Source of the DNA: Alphaproteobacteria bacterium
Lineage (GTDB): Bacteria > Pseudomonadota > Alphaproteobacteria > Rs-D84
Assembly: GCA_017962125.1 (NCBI GenBank)
Contig: JAGCVZ010000010.1
Coordinates: forward strand, 29,438-93,437
Length of the DNA: 64,000 nucleotides
Direction: 5' to 3'
This document shows positions 25,314-32,925 of this stretch, one piece after another. Below the pieces are notes generated by a model. It was not told where the DNA came from. It saw only the letters and a list, made by a program, of their open reading frames with translations, and ran no database searches. Numbering within the stretch: position 1 is the first letter of the stretch; each line of letters begins with the position of its first letter. A program made the position numbers and the translations under genes.

Positions 25314-25723
25314 TGAATAAAATTTGTGTCGCCATCTTGGGGGTTGCCTGGTCGGTTACGGCGCTTGCGTTGCCGGCGCGTGTGGAATATATCTTGGACG
25401 GTGATACATTTTCCGCGGTGGCCAGTTTGGATAAAAGCACAACTGTTCCGGTGCGTGTTCGTATTCGTAATGTTGATACGCCGGAAATAAAGGGCGATTG
25501 TGAATACGAACGCACGCGTGCACGTGCGGCGCGTGACAGATTGGCGGAAATAATTCCGGTTGGGTCGGTTGTTGAACTGACGAATGTCAAGGATGATAAA
25601 TACCTTGGGCGGATTGATGCGAATGTAAAAAATTCACGTGGTGATGATGTGGGTGATATTTTAATTCGTGAAAAATTTGGTCGTAAATATAATGGTGGTC
25701 GTCGCAGGTCTTGGTGTGGATAA
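25313..25723 (+). CDS. Secreted staphylococcal-nuclease-like (SNase) protein
   Basis: 136 residues, signal peptide MNKICVAILGVAWSVTALALP. The SNase/OB fold is visible: 'YILDGDTFSAV', 'RVRIRNVDTPEIKGDCEYER' with the 'DTPE' turn, 'LTNVKDDKYLGRIDANV' and 'DVGDILIREKFGRKY'. The motif arginines and acidic residues of the SNase active site appear to be present (R in VRIRNVD, D and E in the turn, R in LGRIDA). It is short compared with longer SNase proteins but has the whole core. The start overlaps the tolB stop in TAATG, so it is translationally coupled to tolB. Role in periplasmic nucleic-acid degradation or scavenging is inferred. Confidence 0.85.
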   Translation: MNKICVAILGVAWSVTALALPARVEYILDGDTFSAVASLDKSTTVPVRVRIRNVDTPEIKGDCEYERTRARAARDRLAEIIPVGSVVELTNVKDDKYLGRIDANVKNSRGDDVGDILIREKFGRKYNGGRRRSWCG

Positions 25724-25748
25724 AAAAACTTTTTTCAATAAGAATTAG

Positions 25749-25772
25749 AAATGGCGGGTTTCCCCGCCATTT
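25749..25772. terminator. Convergent terminator
   Basis: AAATGGCGGG-TTTC-CCCGCCATTT between the SNase gene and the minus-strand surface protein. Confidence 0.75.
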
Positions 25773-25799
25773 GCATATTTAACACCAAATATGTGGTTA

Positions 25800-27098
25800 T
25801 TATGGATTTTCTGGTTGTGTTCCTTGGCTACCCGCAAGGACTGTCCATTCCAGAGTGCCATTGGAATTAGAAACCAAAGCACAAACCGCACCGGTAAGCA
25901 AGCAGTCAGTGTTGGTGCTAAGCGCCGGGATGGTCATACCATTCATTTGTGATTGGACATAGTCAACAACTGCGTTTTCGGTTGTCAATCTTTGACCAGA
26001 GTCAGCCAAGTTGGAATCCGCAATTTGACCGCTGGCAAGGTTGATTGTGTAAACACCATTGTTTTGGGTCATTGTTACGTATGCTGTATTTGCCGCTGTT
26101 GTCCCGGTTGTTGCCGCTGCTCTGATTTCATTCCATGTGGAATCTGTATCACCGGCATTACGTGCACCAACATATACACCTGTTGAACCCGCTGCTACTT
26201 TCGTCTGGTATGTTGCCGCATCCGTAGTGGCTTGTGAACTTACATAATCATACACCGCTTTGGATGTTGCAACCGTGGTATCGTCATCGGTCGAAGCAAT
26301 CGTTCCTTTGAGCAAACTCTTTACCGCACCGGCGGTTACCAATTTAGCCTGACCAGTGGCATCCAACGTTCCGGTGATCTTTGCGTTGTTATCGGCAAGG
26401 TTAGCGGTGATTACGTTAACTTGTTTTGCGTAAACAGGTGCCTGTTCTGTACCAGTGTTAACCGTCGTTACGTTTGTATATGTTCCGTCACCTTGGATAT
26501 TGTTAACAGCGGATAAATCCGATTCCAAACTGTCAACATAGGTTTTAACCGCAAGTGATGTTGGGAATGTCGAATTGTCTTCTGATGCCCCGATACTTGT
26601 GTCAATCAAACTGCTCACTGCACCGGCGGTTACCAATTTATCCGCATCATAGCCTGTTGCGCTTGTATTTGTAACTAACTCGTTTGTATCGGCAAGGTTA
26701 CCAGTTATAATAGAGACTCTTTTACCAACGACATTATTTTGTGCATCGAGAATATCCGATGTGGTAATATAGTCCGTATCGCCTTGGATATTATTTGCAA
26801 TGGTTCCTGCCGCACTCAATGCTTCCGCAACAGCTTTACCAGTTACCAACTTGCCATCGCCAGCGGTAGCATCGATTGCCGAGGCTGAATTCCCTGGGGT
26901 TTCATAAGTTGTCGTACCGGCCGTTGCACCTTGTTTAATGATTTGACCTTCGGTTCCACCGAATGCCGTATTGAATTTGCCGTCAACATATGATTTAGAT
27001 GTGACGGTATTCAAATTGGTTTGAGCCGCCATTGCATTGGCCGCAAAAATGGCCGCCGCAAATCCTGCAAAGACCAATCCTTTCACTTTTACTTTCAT
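25800..27098 (-). CDS. Repeat-rich secreted surface protein
   Basis: 432 residues from the ATG at 27098, which has GAGG just upstream and begins a good signal peptide (MKVKVKGLVFAGFAAAIFAA); a longer frame from 27191 is not credible. The mature protein is rich in Thr, Ala, Asn and Asp and made of degenerate repeats: 'KLVTGKAVAEAL', 'KLVTAGAVSSLI' and 'KLVTAGAVKSLL'; 'SYVDGKF', 'KTYVDSL', 'YDYVSSQ' and 'VDYVQSQM'; 'GNLADTN', 'ANLADNN' and 'SNLADSG'; 'NNIQGDTDYIT' and 'NNIQGDGTYTN'. Two cysteines stand near the C-terminus (TDCLLTGAVCAL). This recalls phage tail-fibre or trimeric adhesin stalks, so I infer a surface-exposed or fibrous role, but no known domain is certain. Its long leader contains a tiny upstream ORF. 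Confidence 0.72.
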   Translation of the reverse strand: MKVKVKGLVFAGFAAAIFAANAMAAQTNLNTVTSKSYVDGKFNTAFGGTEGQIIKQGATAGTTTYETPGNSASAIDATAGDGKLVTGKAVAEALSAAGTIANNIQGDTDYITTSDILDAQNNVVGKRVSIITGNLADTNELVTNTSATGYDADKLVTAGAVSSLIDTSIGASEDNSTFPTSLAVKTYVDSLESDLSAVNNIQGDGTYTNVTTVNTGTEQAPVYAKQVNVITANLADNNAKITGTLDATGQAKLVTAGAVKSLLKGTIASTDDDTTVATSKAVYDYVSSQATTDAATYQTKVAAGSTGVYVGARNAGDTDSTWNEIRAAATTGTTAANTAYVTMTQNNGVYTINLASGQIADSNLADSGQRLTTENAVVDYVQSQMNGMTIPALSTNTDCLLTGAVCALVSNSNGTLEWTVLAGSQGTQPENP

Positions 27099-27165
27099 TT
27101 TTTTTCCTCTTTGGTTTATTTGTTGTTTTGTATTTGGATTTGTGGCCAAACGTGGTACAACCCAA

Positions 27166-27198
27166 CTACTTTTCCTTTGGGTTTCCACCAATTTTCAT
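27166..27198 (-). CDS. Possible 10-residue leader peptide ORF
   Basis: ATG at 27198 preceded by GTAGGAGGG (GGAGG 10 bases upstream), encoding MKIGGNPKEK and a TAG stop. It lies in the roughly 130-base leader of the surface-protein gene, in another frame. The strong ribosome site is the reason to report it; its length makes it only a candidate regulatory uORF. Confidence 0.35.
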   Translation of the reverse strand: MKIGGNPKEK

Positions 27199-27237
27199 TG
27201 ATTTTAACCCTCCTACTTTGTGTCCCTTACGGGTGAT

Positions 27238-27246
27238 AGTATATCA
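27238..27246 (-). promoter_or_regulatory. Extended -10 promoter of the surface-protein gene
   Basis: Minus strand AATTTATGATATACT, matching the motif at the two leaderless genes; here it is followed by a leader of about 130 bases. Confidence 0.5.
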
Positions 27247-27640
27247 TAAATTTGGGTTCCAAAAAAGCCCTTTTTGAAAAAAAGTTAAAAAAATTTTTAT
27301 TATGTTGTTTTTTTCTCTCTCGTCATGCGGTTCATTTACCCGGTGAATGGGGATTTGTCTGCGACGCAGGTGCTTCACATACGTTCGCACTGGATACCGC
27401 ACCAAGTGCGGTATGACGGCAGAAGAAATCCCAGAGAACCGTCACACCGCGGAAGCGCGGTGCCCAGGCATCGCGACAGCGATGACTTGCCCCGCCGGGG
27501 ATTTTTCATTGTAAAACAATGAAAAACATGATGTCTGCGACGCAGGTGCTTCACATACGTTCGCACTGGATACCGCACCAAGTGCGGTATGACGGTATTC
27601 TGGAAACCATTGCGTTATTACGGTAATCTTGTCATTGTAT
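27247..27640. other. Gene-free spacer carrying palindromic repeats
   Basis: Nearly 400 bases without a credible gene. The first 70 bases are T-rich, then come the two 64-bp repeat copies and their hairpins. The short ORFs covering it on both strands are products of the palindromes. No RNA gene is recognised. Confidence 0.7.
27356..27595. repeat. Two copies of a 64-bp repeat with palindromic cores
   Basis: Copies at 27356-27419 and 27532-27595, 176 bases apart, are identical by eye (start TGTCTGCGACGCAGGTGC, end GGTATGACGG). Each contains the hairpin GATACCGCAC-CAA-GTGCGGTAT. Between them lie a second hairpin (CACCGCGGAAGCGCGGTG) and ATTTTTCATTG-TAAAA-CAATGAAAAA. The 'CTGGATACCGCAC..GTGCGGTATGACGG' design resembles the short dispersed palindromes common in alphaproteobacterial spacers. 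Confidence 0.75.
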
Positions 27641-27642
27641 TA

Positions 27643-27676
27643 AAATAAAAACGGCTGCATATATGCGGCCGTTTTT
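27643..27676 (-). terminator. Terminator of clpB
   Basis: Minus strand AAAAACGGC(C)GCATATATGC(A)GCCGTTTTTATTTT: a long stem with T-rich tail shortly after the clpB stop. Confidence 0.8.
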
Positions 27677-27698
27677 CACTAACCATCAATATAATTTA

Positions 27699-29756
27699 TT
27701 ACTTTACAACCAATTCTTTGCCGTGGGTTGTAATGTGAACGGTGTCGCCTTCGTTGATTGCATCTGATAATATAAGGTCGGCAATTTTATCTTCGACCAT
27801 TGATGTTATCAACCTTTTCAATGGGCGTGCACCAAACACCGGGTCATATCCGTTTTCGCCAAGCCATTTGATGGCTTCATCGGATACATCCAATTCAATG
27901 CGTCTTGCGGCAAGTCGCGCACGCAATCCACGCAGTTGTATCTTTACAATGTCCGCCATTACATCTTTGCCCAGTTGATTAAAGAATATAATTTCATCGA
28001 TTCGGTTGATGAATTCTGGACGGAAATGTTTGCGAACTGTATTCATATCGGGCAGGTTGCTGGTCATTATTATTATTGTGTTTGTAAAGTTCACAATGTG
28101 ACCTTGACCATCGGTAAGGCGCCCGTCGTCCAGTATTTGCAAAAATACATTGAACACATCAGGATGAGCCTTTTCTATTTCGTCAAACAATAACACTTGA
28201 TATGGCCGACGACGAACAGATTCTGTTAGGACACCGCCTTGGTCATATCCAACATACTCCGGAGGCGCACCGATTAAACGCGCAACAGAATGCGGTTCCA
28301 TATATTCACTCATATCAATTCTTGTCATTGCGGTATCATCGTTAAACAGGTATTCTGCCAATGCTTTTGCAACCTCGGTTTTGCCGACACCGGTTGGCCC
28401 AAGGAACATGAAACTGCCCGAAGGGCGACGTGGATCCGAAAGACCTGCGCGTGAACGACGAATCGCACGCGACACAACCGAAAGCGCTTCGTCTTGACCG
28501 ACAACACGTTTGCGTAATTCGTCTTCGATATTCAATAATTTCGATTGTTCTGCAACAGTCAATCTTTCCGCCGGTACACCTGTCCATTTACTGACCACAG
28601 CCGCGATATGTTCAGGCAGAACTGTTTTGTATTCGCGTGATTCTGTGTTCATCTTTTTTATTTTCTCTTCCAATTCTGGAATTTTTCCATATTGCAATGC
28701 GGATGCTTTTTCATAGTCGCCGTTTCGCATCGCAGATGCGACTTCGGCTTTCGCCGCATCAAGTGCCGCCATTGCATCCGAAAGACCACGCATTTTTTCT
28801 TGCTCTGCGCGCCAAGCAGCAGTCATTTCTTCGGACTTTTTCGTTGTTTCCGCAATCAGTTTTTCCAAATCGGCAAGACGTTTTTTTGATTCTTCGTCTT
28901 TTTCTTTCTTTAACGCTTGTTGCTCGATTTTAAGTTGCATTAAATGACGGTCAACTTCGTCCAATGCTTCGGGTTTTGATGCAACCTCTATACGAACACG
29001 CGCTGCGGCTTCGTCAATAAGGTCAATCGCCTTGTCGGGCAAGAAACGGTCTGTGATATACCGATTCGATAAACGCACCGCTGCAACAAGTGCACTGTCT
29101 GAAATACGTACACCATGGTGACCTTCATATTTTTCTTTAAGACCGCGCAGGATAGAAATTGTGTCGTCAACCGTCGGTTCATCAATATAGACCGGTTGAA
29201 AACGTCGTGCAAGCGCCGGGTCTTTTTCAATGTATTGCCGATATTCATCCAATGTTGTTGCACCCAGGCAATGTAATTCGCCACGCGCTAACATTGGTTT
29301 AATAAGGTTTCCGGCATCCATGCTGCCTTCGCCTTTGCCGGCACCAACAAGTGTGTGTAATTCATCAATGAACAAAATGATGTTGCCATTTGCATCTTTG
29401 ACGGCTTTTAAAATCGCTTTGAATCGTGCTTCAAATTGACCGCGGAACATCGCGCCAGCCATTAATGCACCCATATCCAGTGACAATAATTTCTTGTTCT
29501 GTAGGTTTTCTGGAATATCGCGAGAAATGATTCTTTCCGCAAGACCTTCTACAATTGCGGTTTTACCAACACCGGGGTTCCCGATAAGAACCGGGTTGTT
29601 TTTTGTGCGGCGGGACAAGACCTGAATCGTGCGCCGAATTTCTTCGTCACGACCAATCACTGGGTCTAATTTCCCTTCGGATGCAAGTTTCGTAAAATCT
29701 GTCGTATATTTTGCAATCGCCTGTTCTGGGGTTTCTTGCATTTCTTCTGGATTCAT
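27699..29756 (-). CDS. clpB: ClpB-type disaggregase lacking the N-terminal domain
   Basis: Hexameric AAA+ chaperone that, with DnaK, threads aggregated proteins. 685 residues: the Clp N domain (about 150 residues) is missing, so it begins almost directly at the NBD1 domain. NBD1 has Walker A 'GNPGVGKT' and Walker B '[10 protein letters not shown]'; the coiled-coil M domain typical of ClpB (not ClpA or ClpC) spans about 265-385; NBD2 has 'GPTGVGKT' and '[14 protein letters not shown]', and the sensor/arginine-finger region '[13 protein letters not shown]'. The usual loop before that arginine finger is also shortened. The start at 29756 ([17 protein letters not shown]) has AAGGAG upstream, so the short form is the native product, comparable to the internal-start short form of E. 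coli ClpB. dnaK is not nearby. Confidence 0.93.
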   Translation of the reverse strand: MNPEEMQETPEQAIAKYTTDFTKLASEGKLDPVIGRDEEIRRTIQVLSRRTKNNPVLIGNPGVGKTAIVEGLAERIISRDIPENLQNKKLLSLDMGALMAGAMFRGQFEARFKAILKAVKDANGNIILFIDELHTLVGAGKGEGSMDAGNLIKPMLARGELHCLGATTLDEYRQYIEKDPALARRFQPVYIDEPTVDDTISILRGLKEKYEGHHGVRISDSALVAAVRLSNRYITDRFLPDKAIDLIDEAAARVRIEVASKPEALDEVDRHLMQLKIEQQALKKEKDEESKKRLADLEKLIAETTKKSEEMTAAWRAEQEKMRGLSDAMAALDAAKAEVASAMRNGDYEKASALQYGKIPELEEKIKKMNTESREYKTVLPEHIAAVVSKWTGVPAERLTVAEQSKLLNIEDELRKRVVGQDEALSVVSRAIRRSRAGLSDPRRPSGSFMFLGPTGVGKTEVAKALAEYLFNDDTAMTRIDMSEYMEPHSVARLIGAPPEYVGYDQGGVLTESVRRRPYQVLLFDEIEKAHPDVFNVFLQILDDGRLTDGQGHIVNFTNTIIIMTSNLPDMNTVRKHFRPEFINRIDEIIFFNQLGKDVMADIVKIQLRGLRARLAARRIELDVSDEAIKWLGENGYDPVFGARPLKRLITSMVEDKIADLILSDAINEGDTVHITTHGKELVVK

Positions 29757-29899
29757 TTTGTGACTCCTTTTTATATCGTTGCCGTATATATAATTATCAA
29801 AATATCCTTTTCAAGCATATCGGAACAAAAACCGAAAAGATTACTTGACTTTGCACGTTTTTTGTTATAAATTATTCCGGCAATTATAAAGGATTAGAT

Positions 29900-30271
29900 A
29901 TGCCACGTGTATGTAAAGTTACAGGTAAAAAAACAGAAGTTGGTATGAATGTTTCACATTCTGAACGTCACACAAAGCGCACGTTCTTGCCGAATCTGCA
30001 TGTTTTAAAGTTCCATAGTGATATTTTGGGACGCGATTTTTCGTTACGTCTTTCTACTGCGGGTTTGCGGACGTTGACTAAACATGGGGGATTGGATGGC
30101 TATGTCATGGCAAAGCCAATTTCTCGTCTGACACCGGAAATGGCGGAAATTAAACGCGCGATTATCAAGAAAAACGGCACACCGGCAAAACCGGCCAAGA
30201 AACCGGCACATAAGGTGAATCGTAGTGCGCGCTTGGTGAAAAAGGTTGCGGCAAAGAAAACCGCAAAATAA
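29900..30271 (+). CDS. rpmB: 50S ribosomal protein L28
   Basis: Large-subunit protein, 123 residues. The N-terminal 75 residues are L28: 'MPRVCKVTGKK', 'NVSHSERHTKRTFLPNL', 'LRLSTAGLRTLTKHGGLDGYV'. The C-terminal 45 residues form a Lys/Ala/Pro-rich extension (PAKPAKKPAHKVNRSARLVK) not present in E. coli L28 (78 residues); basic tails are known in alphaproteobacterial L28. Possible promoter TTGACT at 29845. It is monocistronic and directly followed by tRNA-Leu. Confidence 0.95.
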   Translation: MPRVCKVTGKKTEVGMNVSHSERHTKRTFLPNLHVLKFHSDILGRDFSLRLSTAGLRTLTKHGGLDGYVMAKPISRLTPEMAEIKRAIIKKNGTPAKPAKKPAHKVNRSARLVKKVAAKKTAK

Positions 30272-30280
30272 AAGTCGTTT

Positions 30281-30365
30281 GGCCCTGTGGTGGAATTGGT
30301 AGACGCGCTTGACTCAAAATCAAGTTCCGCAAGGAGTGTCGGTTCAAGTCCGACCAGGGCCACCA
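30281..30365 (+). tRNA. tRNA-Leu(CAA)
   Basis: 85 nt. GGCCCTG (30281-30287) pairs with CAGGGCC (30355-30361); the discriminator is A and CCA is encoded. The anticodon stem-loop GACT-CAA-AATC gives anticodon CAA; the long variable arm and GGTTCAAGTCC T arm are typical of a class II leucine tRNA. Confidence 0.96.
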
Positions 30366-30380
30366 CCAATTTTCGTTAAT

Positions 30381-30406
30381 AAAAAATCGCCGTTCGGCGA
30401 TTTTTT
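30381..30406 (+). terminator. Terminator after tRNA-Leu
   Basis: AAAAAATCGCCG-TT-CGGCGATTTTTT, a long perfect stem ending in a T run. Confidence 0.9.
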
Positions 30407-30500
30407 GTTTAAAAAAATTGAGTGCCTCGCCGCAGCATTGGTCGCAACCAAAGAAATAAACTTCACACCTGTCGGCGGAGGCGGGCAGTGGTCATTGTTT

Positions 30501-30526
30501 AACCCGCATGTAACATGCGGGTTTTC
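30501..30526 (+). terminator. Hairpin AACCCGCATG..CATGCGGGTT
   Basis: AACCCGCATG-TAA-CATGCGGGTTTTCC. A near copy (GGCCATTGTTTAACCCGC...GCGGGTTTT) occurs at 30972-31003, so this is a repeated terminator-like unit. Confidence 0.6.
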
Positions 30527-30548
30527 CTTATGAAAAATTGTTTTTTTG

Positions 30549-30557
30549 TGATACAAT
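30549..30557 (+). promoter_or_regulatory. Extended -10 promoter
   Basis: TGATACAAT after a run of seven T residues, 26 bases before the ATG at 30584; AAAAGGAT is the ribosome site. Confidence 0.5.
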
Positions 30558-30583
30558 CTTTCATGTATAGAAAAGGATAAAAT

Positions 30584-30904
30584 ATGAAAAAATCAGTTAA
30601 AAATGAAAATTCAAAAAATATATGGCGGTGGGTTGCGTTGGCGCCGGTGGTTTGGCTTGCGTGGATTGTTACGGTTATGTTGTGTGCATATGTGGACGGT
30701 TTGTTTTTCTCGGCAGAATTGTGGGATGAATTGGGCGTATATCTTTTAATTTCTGATTTTGTTATTTTGCCAAGTGTCGCTATATTTTTTGTGGCAAGGT
30801 GGATTGCGCCTAAGTATAAAAATATAACGGCTATTTCTGCGACTGTGTTAAGCGTTTTGTGGGGAATATATTTTCTTTATGGTTTAAGTCATATGGCGTA
30901 TTGA
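30584..30904 (+). CDS. Small integral membrane protein
   Basis: 106 residues: a basic N-terminus (MKKSVKNENSKN), then three hydrophobic segments (WVALAPVVWLAWIVTVMLCAY, about 15-35; LGVYLLISDFVILPSVAIFFVA, about 48-69; ISATVLSVLWGIYFLYGL, about 83-100). I do not recognise the family. It has its own promoter and ribosome site and stands alone between two terminator-like repeats. Confidence 0.65.
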   Translation: MKKSVKNENSKNIWRWVALAPVVWLAWIVTVMLCAYVDGLFFSAELWDELGVYLLISDFVILPSVAIFFVARWIAPKYKNITAISATVLSVLWGIYFLYGLSHMAY

Positions 30905-30911
30905 GATTCCC

Positions 30912-30972
30912 TTACAATATCAAAAATATTCCAATTCCGGCGATGATGATTGCGCCGATGGTTAGTGGCCAT
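30912..30972 (-). pseudogene. 3' remnant of a DedA-type gene
   Basis: The minus strand reads WPLTIGAIIIAGIGIFLIL then stop, nearly the same as the C-terminus of the intact gene at 31907-32479. 35 bases (30937-30971) are identical to 31938-31972. Only this tail remains. Confidence 0.6.
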
Positions 30973-30978
30973 TGTTTA

Positions 30979-31003
30979 ACCCGCACATAATGGGCGGGTT
31001 TTA
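30979..31003 (-). terminator. Terminator-like hairpin
   Basis: AACCCGC-ACATAATGG-GCGGGTT with A/T flanks, downstream of the minus-strand lipoprotein gene and related to the hairpin at 30501. Confidence 0.5.
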
Positions 31004-31025
31004 AAATTCAATCGTAGGAATAATG

Positions 31026-31856
31026 TTATTTTTGTTCCCTTGCATTATAATCCGACATCATTTTTTTCACCGCGGTGGGCAAATCGGTTCTTATCACTTC
31101 TGGGGTTATATATGCATTTGCGAACGAATCTTTGAAATCTTCGCGGACGGGTCTTTGTATGAATTCATAACAAATCAGGTCAACTATGCGTTCTTTTAAA
31201 TCTTGGGGAACGCCATATTCACGAATAATCGGGATTTCTATAAGTGTGTGCACAAATTCATGAAATACCAGACTAAATATTTTTTCTTTATCATCAAAAG
31301 GATTTTCCGCGCTAAAAGACGGGTTGTTCACACCAAAAACTATTAGTGCCGGTTCTTCGGTTTCTGGATTATAATAACTGCTGTAATCCGGGGAATATAG
31401 TATATTTAATTTTTCAGGCAACCGCGTATTCCATGACGACAAAAGTGGCACAAGATATTCATTGGTTTTTTGTTCCAACGTCGGTATCACATACTGCTGA
31501 AACACGTCATCCAAACGCAGTAAAGCATTGGCATCATACAATTCGTTCATGAAAATATTGCGATAATGTTCGATATCTTTATCTGTTAATTGTTCCTTGT
31601 TGAACATTTCTTCCATGTCTTTATTGCCGGGCACCGGAATAAATGTATCTGGTTTGTGATAGAATTGTTTTAGGTGCGTGTGATACATTGTATGATTATT
31701 TGAAATCATATCCCAGGATTCTTCTGCATCTAGGGGTCGTATGGTTATTTCCATAACGTCGTTTTCTGTTTTTAAGATGTGTTTACTGGTATTCGTATCA
31801 ACATTATCGCATGCGGTTAAACACAGCGCGCCGAGCAGAGCAATTGTTTTTTTCAT
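31026..31856 (-). CDS. Lipoprotein with HExxH zinc-metalloprotease motif
   Basis: 276 residues from the ATG at 31856, which has AGGGA upstream; the longer frame from 31877 adds seven unlikely residues. Lipoprotein signal MKKTIALLGALCLTAC with the lipobox 'LTAC'. The soluble domain ends in 'KIFSLVFHEFVHTLIE', an HExxH zinc-binding motif near residue 200, with 'ERIVDLICYEF' about 25 residues later as a possible third-ligand glutamate. This fits a periplasmic, membrane-anchored metallopeptidase, although the family is not recognised. It is preceded by an extended -10 promoter (31884-31892) and is transcribed alone; the DedA-type gene lies upstream on the same strand. Confidence 0.72.
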   Translation of the reverse strand: MKKTIALLGALCLTACDNVDTNTSKHILKTENDVMEITIRPLDAEESWDMISNNHTMYHTHLKQFYHKPDTFIPVPGNKDMEEMFNKEQLTDKDIEHYRNIFMNELYDANALLRLDDVFQQYVIPTLEQKTNEYLVPLLSSWNTRLPEKLNILYSPDYSSYYNPETEEPALIVFGVNNPSFSAENPFDDKEKIFSLVFHEFVHTLIEIPIIREYGVPQDLKERIVDLICYEFIQRPVREDFKDSFANAYITPEVIRTDLPTAVKKMMSDYNAREQK

Positions 31857-31883
31857 TTTGATTCCCTTTTGTTTCACAGGGTG

Positions 31884-31892
31884 ATTTTATCA
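31884..31892 (-). promoter_or_regulatory. Extended -10 promoter of the lipoprotein gene
   Basis: Minus strand CATATGATAAAATCAC (TGATAAAAT), 27 bases before the ATG at 31856. Confidence 0.5.
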
Positions 31893-31906
31893 TATGTTTT
31901 CAATAA

Positions 31907-32479
31907 TTACAAAGCGAACATTAGTAAAATCCCGATGCCGGCGATGATGATTGCGCCGATGGTTAGTGGCCAAAAGAATTTTTTTACTATCGCGTTCGCG
32001 CGTTCTTGAAATCGCCAGAGCAGGTAGCCAACGATTGCAAAGCGCCCCGTACGCAAGATTGCAGATAGCCCCAGAAATAAAATCGCTGGAAATCCCATAA
32101 AGCCCGCGCATATTGCCATAAGTTTATATGGAACCGGGGTTACCGCACTAAGGAATATGATTAGAACGCCATGTTCGATAAATAAACTTTGCGCAAGTTC
32201 GAATTTTTCCATACTTGCGAAATTATTGATAAGCCATACGCCAACCGAATCGAACAGCCACATTCCAATGCAATACGCGATAATTCCGCCGACAATTGAC
32301 CCAAGTGATGCGGCCAAAACGACCGGAACGGCGCGTTTTTTATTTGCGATAATTGGTGGGGTCATAAAGACTTCGGGGGGAATAAACAAAAACACCGATT
32401 CACATACAGTTAAAATGAAAACAATCCATGTATATGCTTTGGTTTCCGCGCGTGATAACAAGTATTCAGAAAATTTCAT
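31907..32479 (-). CDS. YqaA/DedA-family membrane protein
   Basis: 190 residues, integral membrane. 'SESVFLFIPPEVFMTPPII' type sequence near residue 30, 'AASLGSIVGGIIAYCIGMWL' with the glycine-rich reentrant motif, and 'AVTPVPYKLMAICAGFMG' are the VTT/DedA (SNARE-associated) domain signatures, closest to the YqaA subgroup. DedA-type proteins are proposed undecaprenyl-phosphate or phospholipid translocases; the exact substrate here is unknown. The C-terminal membrane segment 'WPLTIGAIIIAGIGILLMF' is repeated as a remnant at 30912-30972. It ends 50 bases before the lipoprotein gene start and is divergent from rbfA. Confidence 0.82.
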   Translation of the reverse strand: MKFSEYLLSRAETKAYTWIVFILTVCESVFLFIPPEVFMTPPIIANKKRAVPVVLAASLGSIVGGIIAYCIGMWLFDSVGVWLINNFASMEKFELAQSLFIEHGVLIIFLSAVTPVPYKLMAICAGFMGFPAILFLGLSAILRTGRFAIVGYLLWRFQERANAIVKKFFWPLTIGAIIIAGIGILLMFAL

Positions 32480-32544
32480 AATTTTATCCCCAATATAAAA
32501 AATTTTTCTTGATTATAGTTGAATATCTTATACCTTAGAATACA

Positions 32545-32925
32545 ATGATAGCAATGGATTCGTCAATGCCAAAAAAACATACTGATTCAAATAGGAACGA
32601 GCGCGTCGCCGCCAAGGTACAAACCATTGTGGCGGAAATTTTGCGTAAAGATTATGCCGATGACCCGATAATTTCCAAGGTGTCGCTGGTTGGGGCTGAT
32701 GGACGTGGTGGGTTGCAGTTCGTGCGGCTGTTCTTTCATTGTCCGATTGATGATATTGATGCGGCAAAGCGTGCATTGGACATAGAAACGCGGACGATTC
32801 GTTTCAAAATGGGGCAACAGATTGACCAGAAATATGTCCCACAGATACGGTTCACTTATGATGATACGTTAGAGAGGGCAGAGAGGATAGAAGAACTTTT
32901 GGAGAGAGTAAGCAAAGAAAAATGA
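32545..32925 (+). CDS. rbfA: Ribosome-binding factor A
   Basis: 30S maturation factor needed for 16S 5'-end processing and cold growth. 126 residues of KH-like fold: '[20 protein letters not shown]' first helix, '[24 protein letters not shown]' strands, and '[35 protein letters not shown]', the RbfA C-terminal signature region. In-frame ATGs at 32554 and 32566 are possible alternative starts; there is no clear ribosome site to decide. Its stop overlaps the lepA start (ATGA), so the two are translationally coupled. Both act on the ribosome. Confidence 0.92.
   Translation: MIAMDSSMPKKHTDSNRNERVAAKVQTIVAEILRKDYADDPIISKVSLVGADGRGGLQFVRLFFHCPIDDIDAAKRALDIETRTIRFKMGQQIDQKYVPQIRFTYDDTLERAERIEELLERVSKEK

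Noticed and set aside
27250..27640. CRISPR array
   Set aside because: Only two repeat copies, 64 bp each with an unequal spacer and no cas genes; the features are palindromic dispersed repeats.
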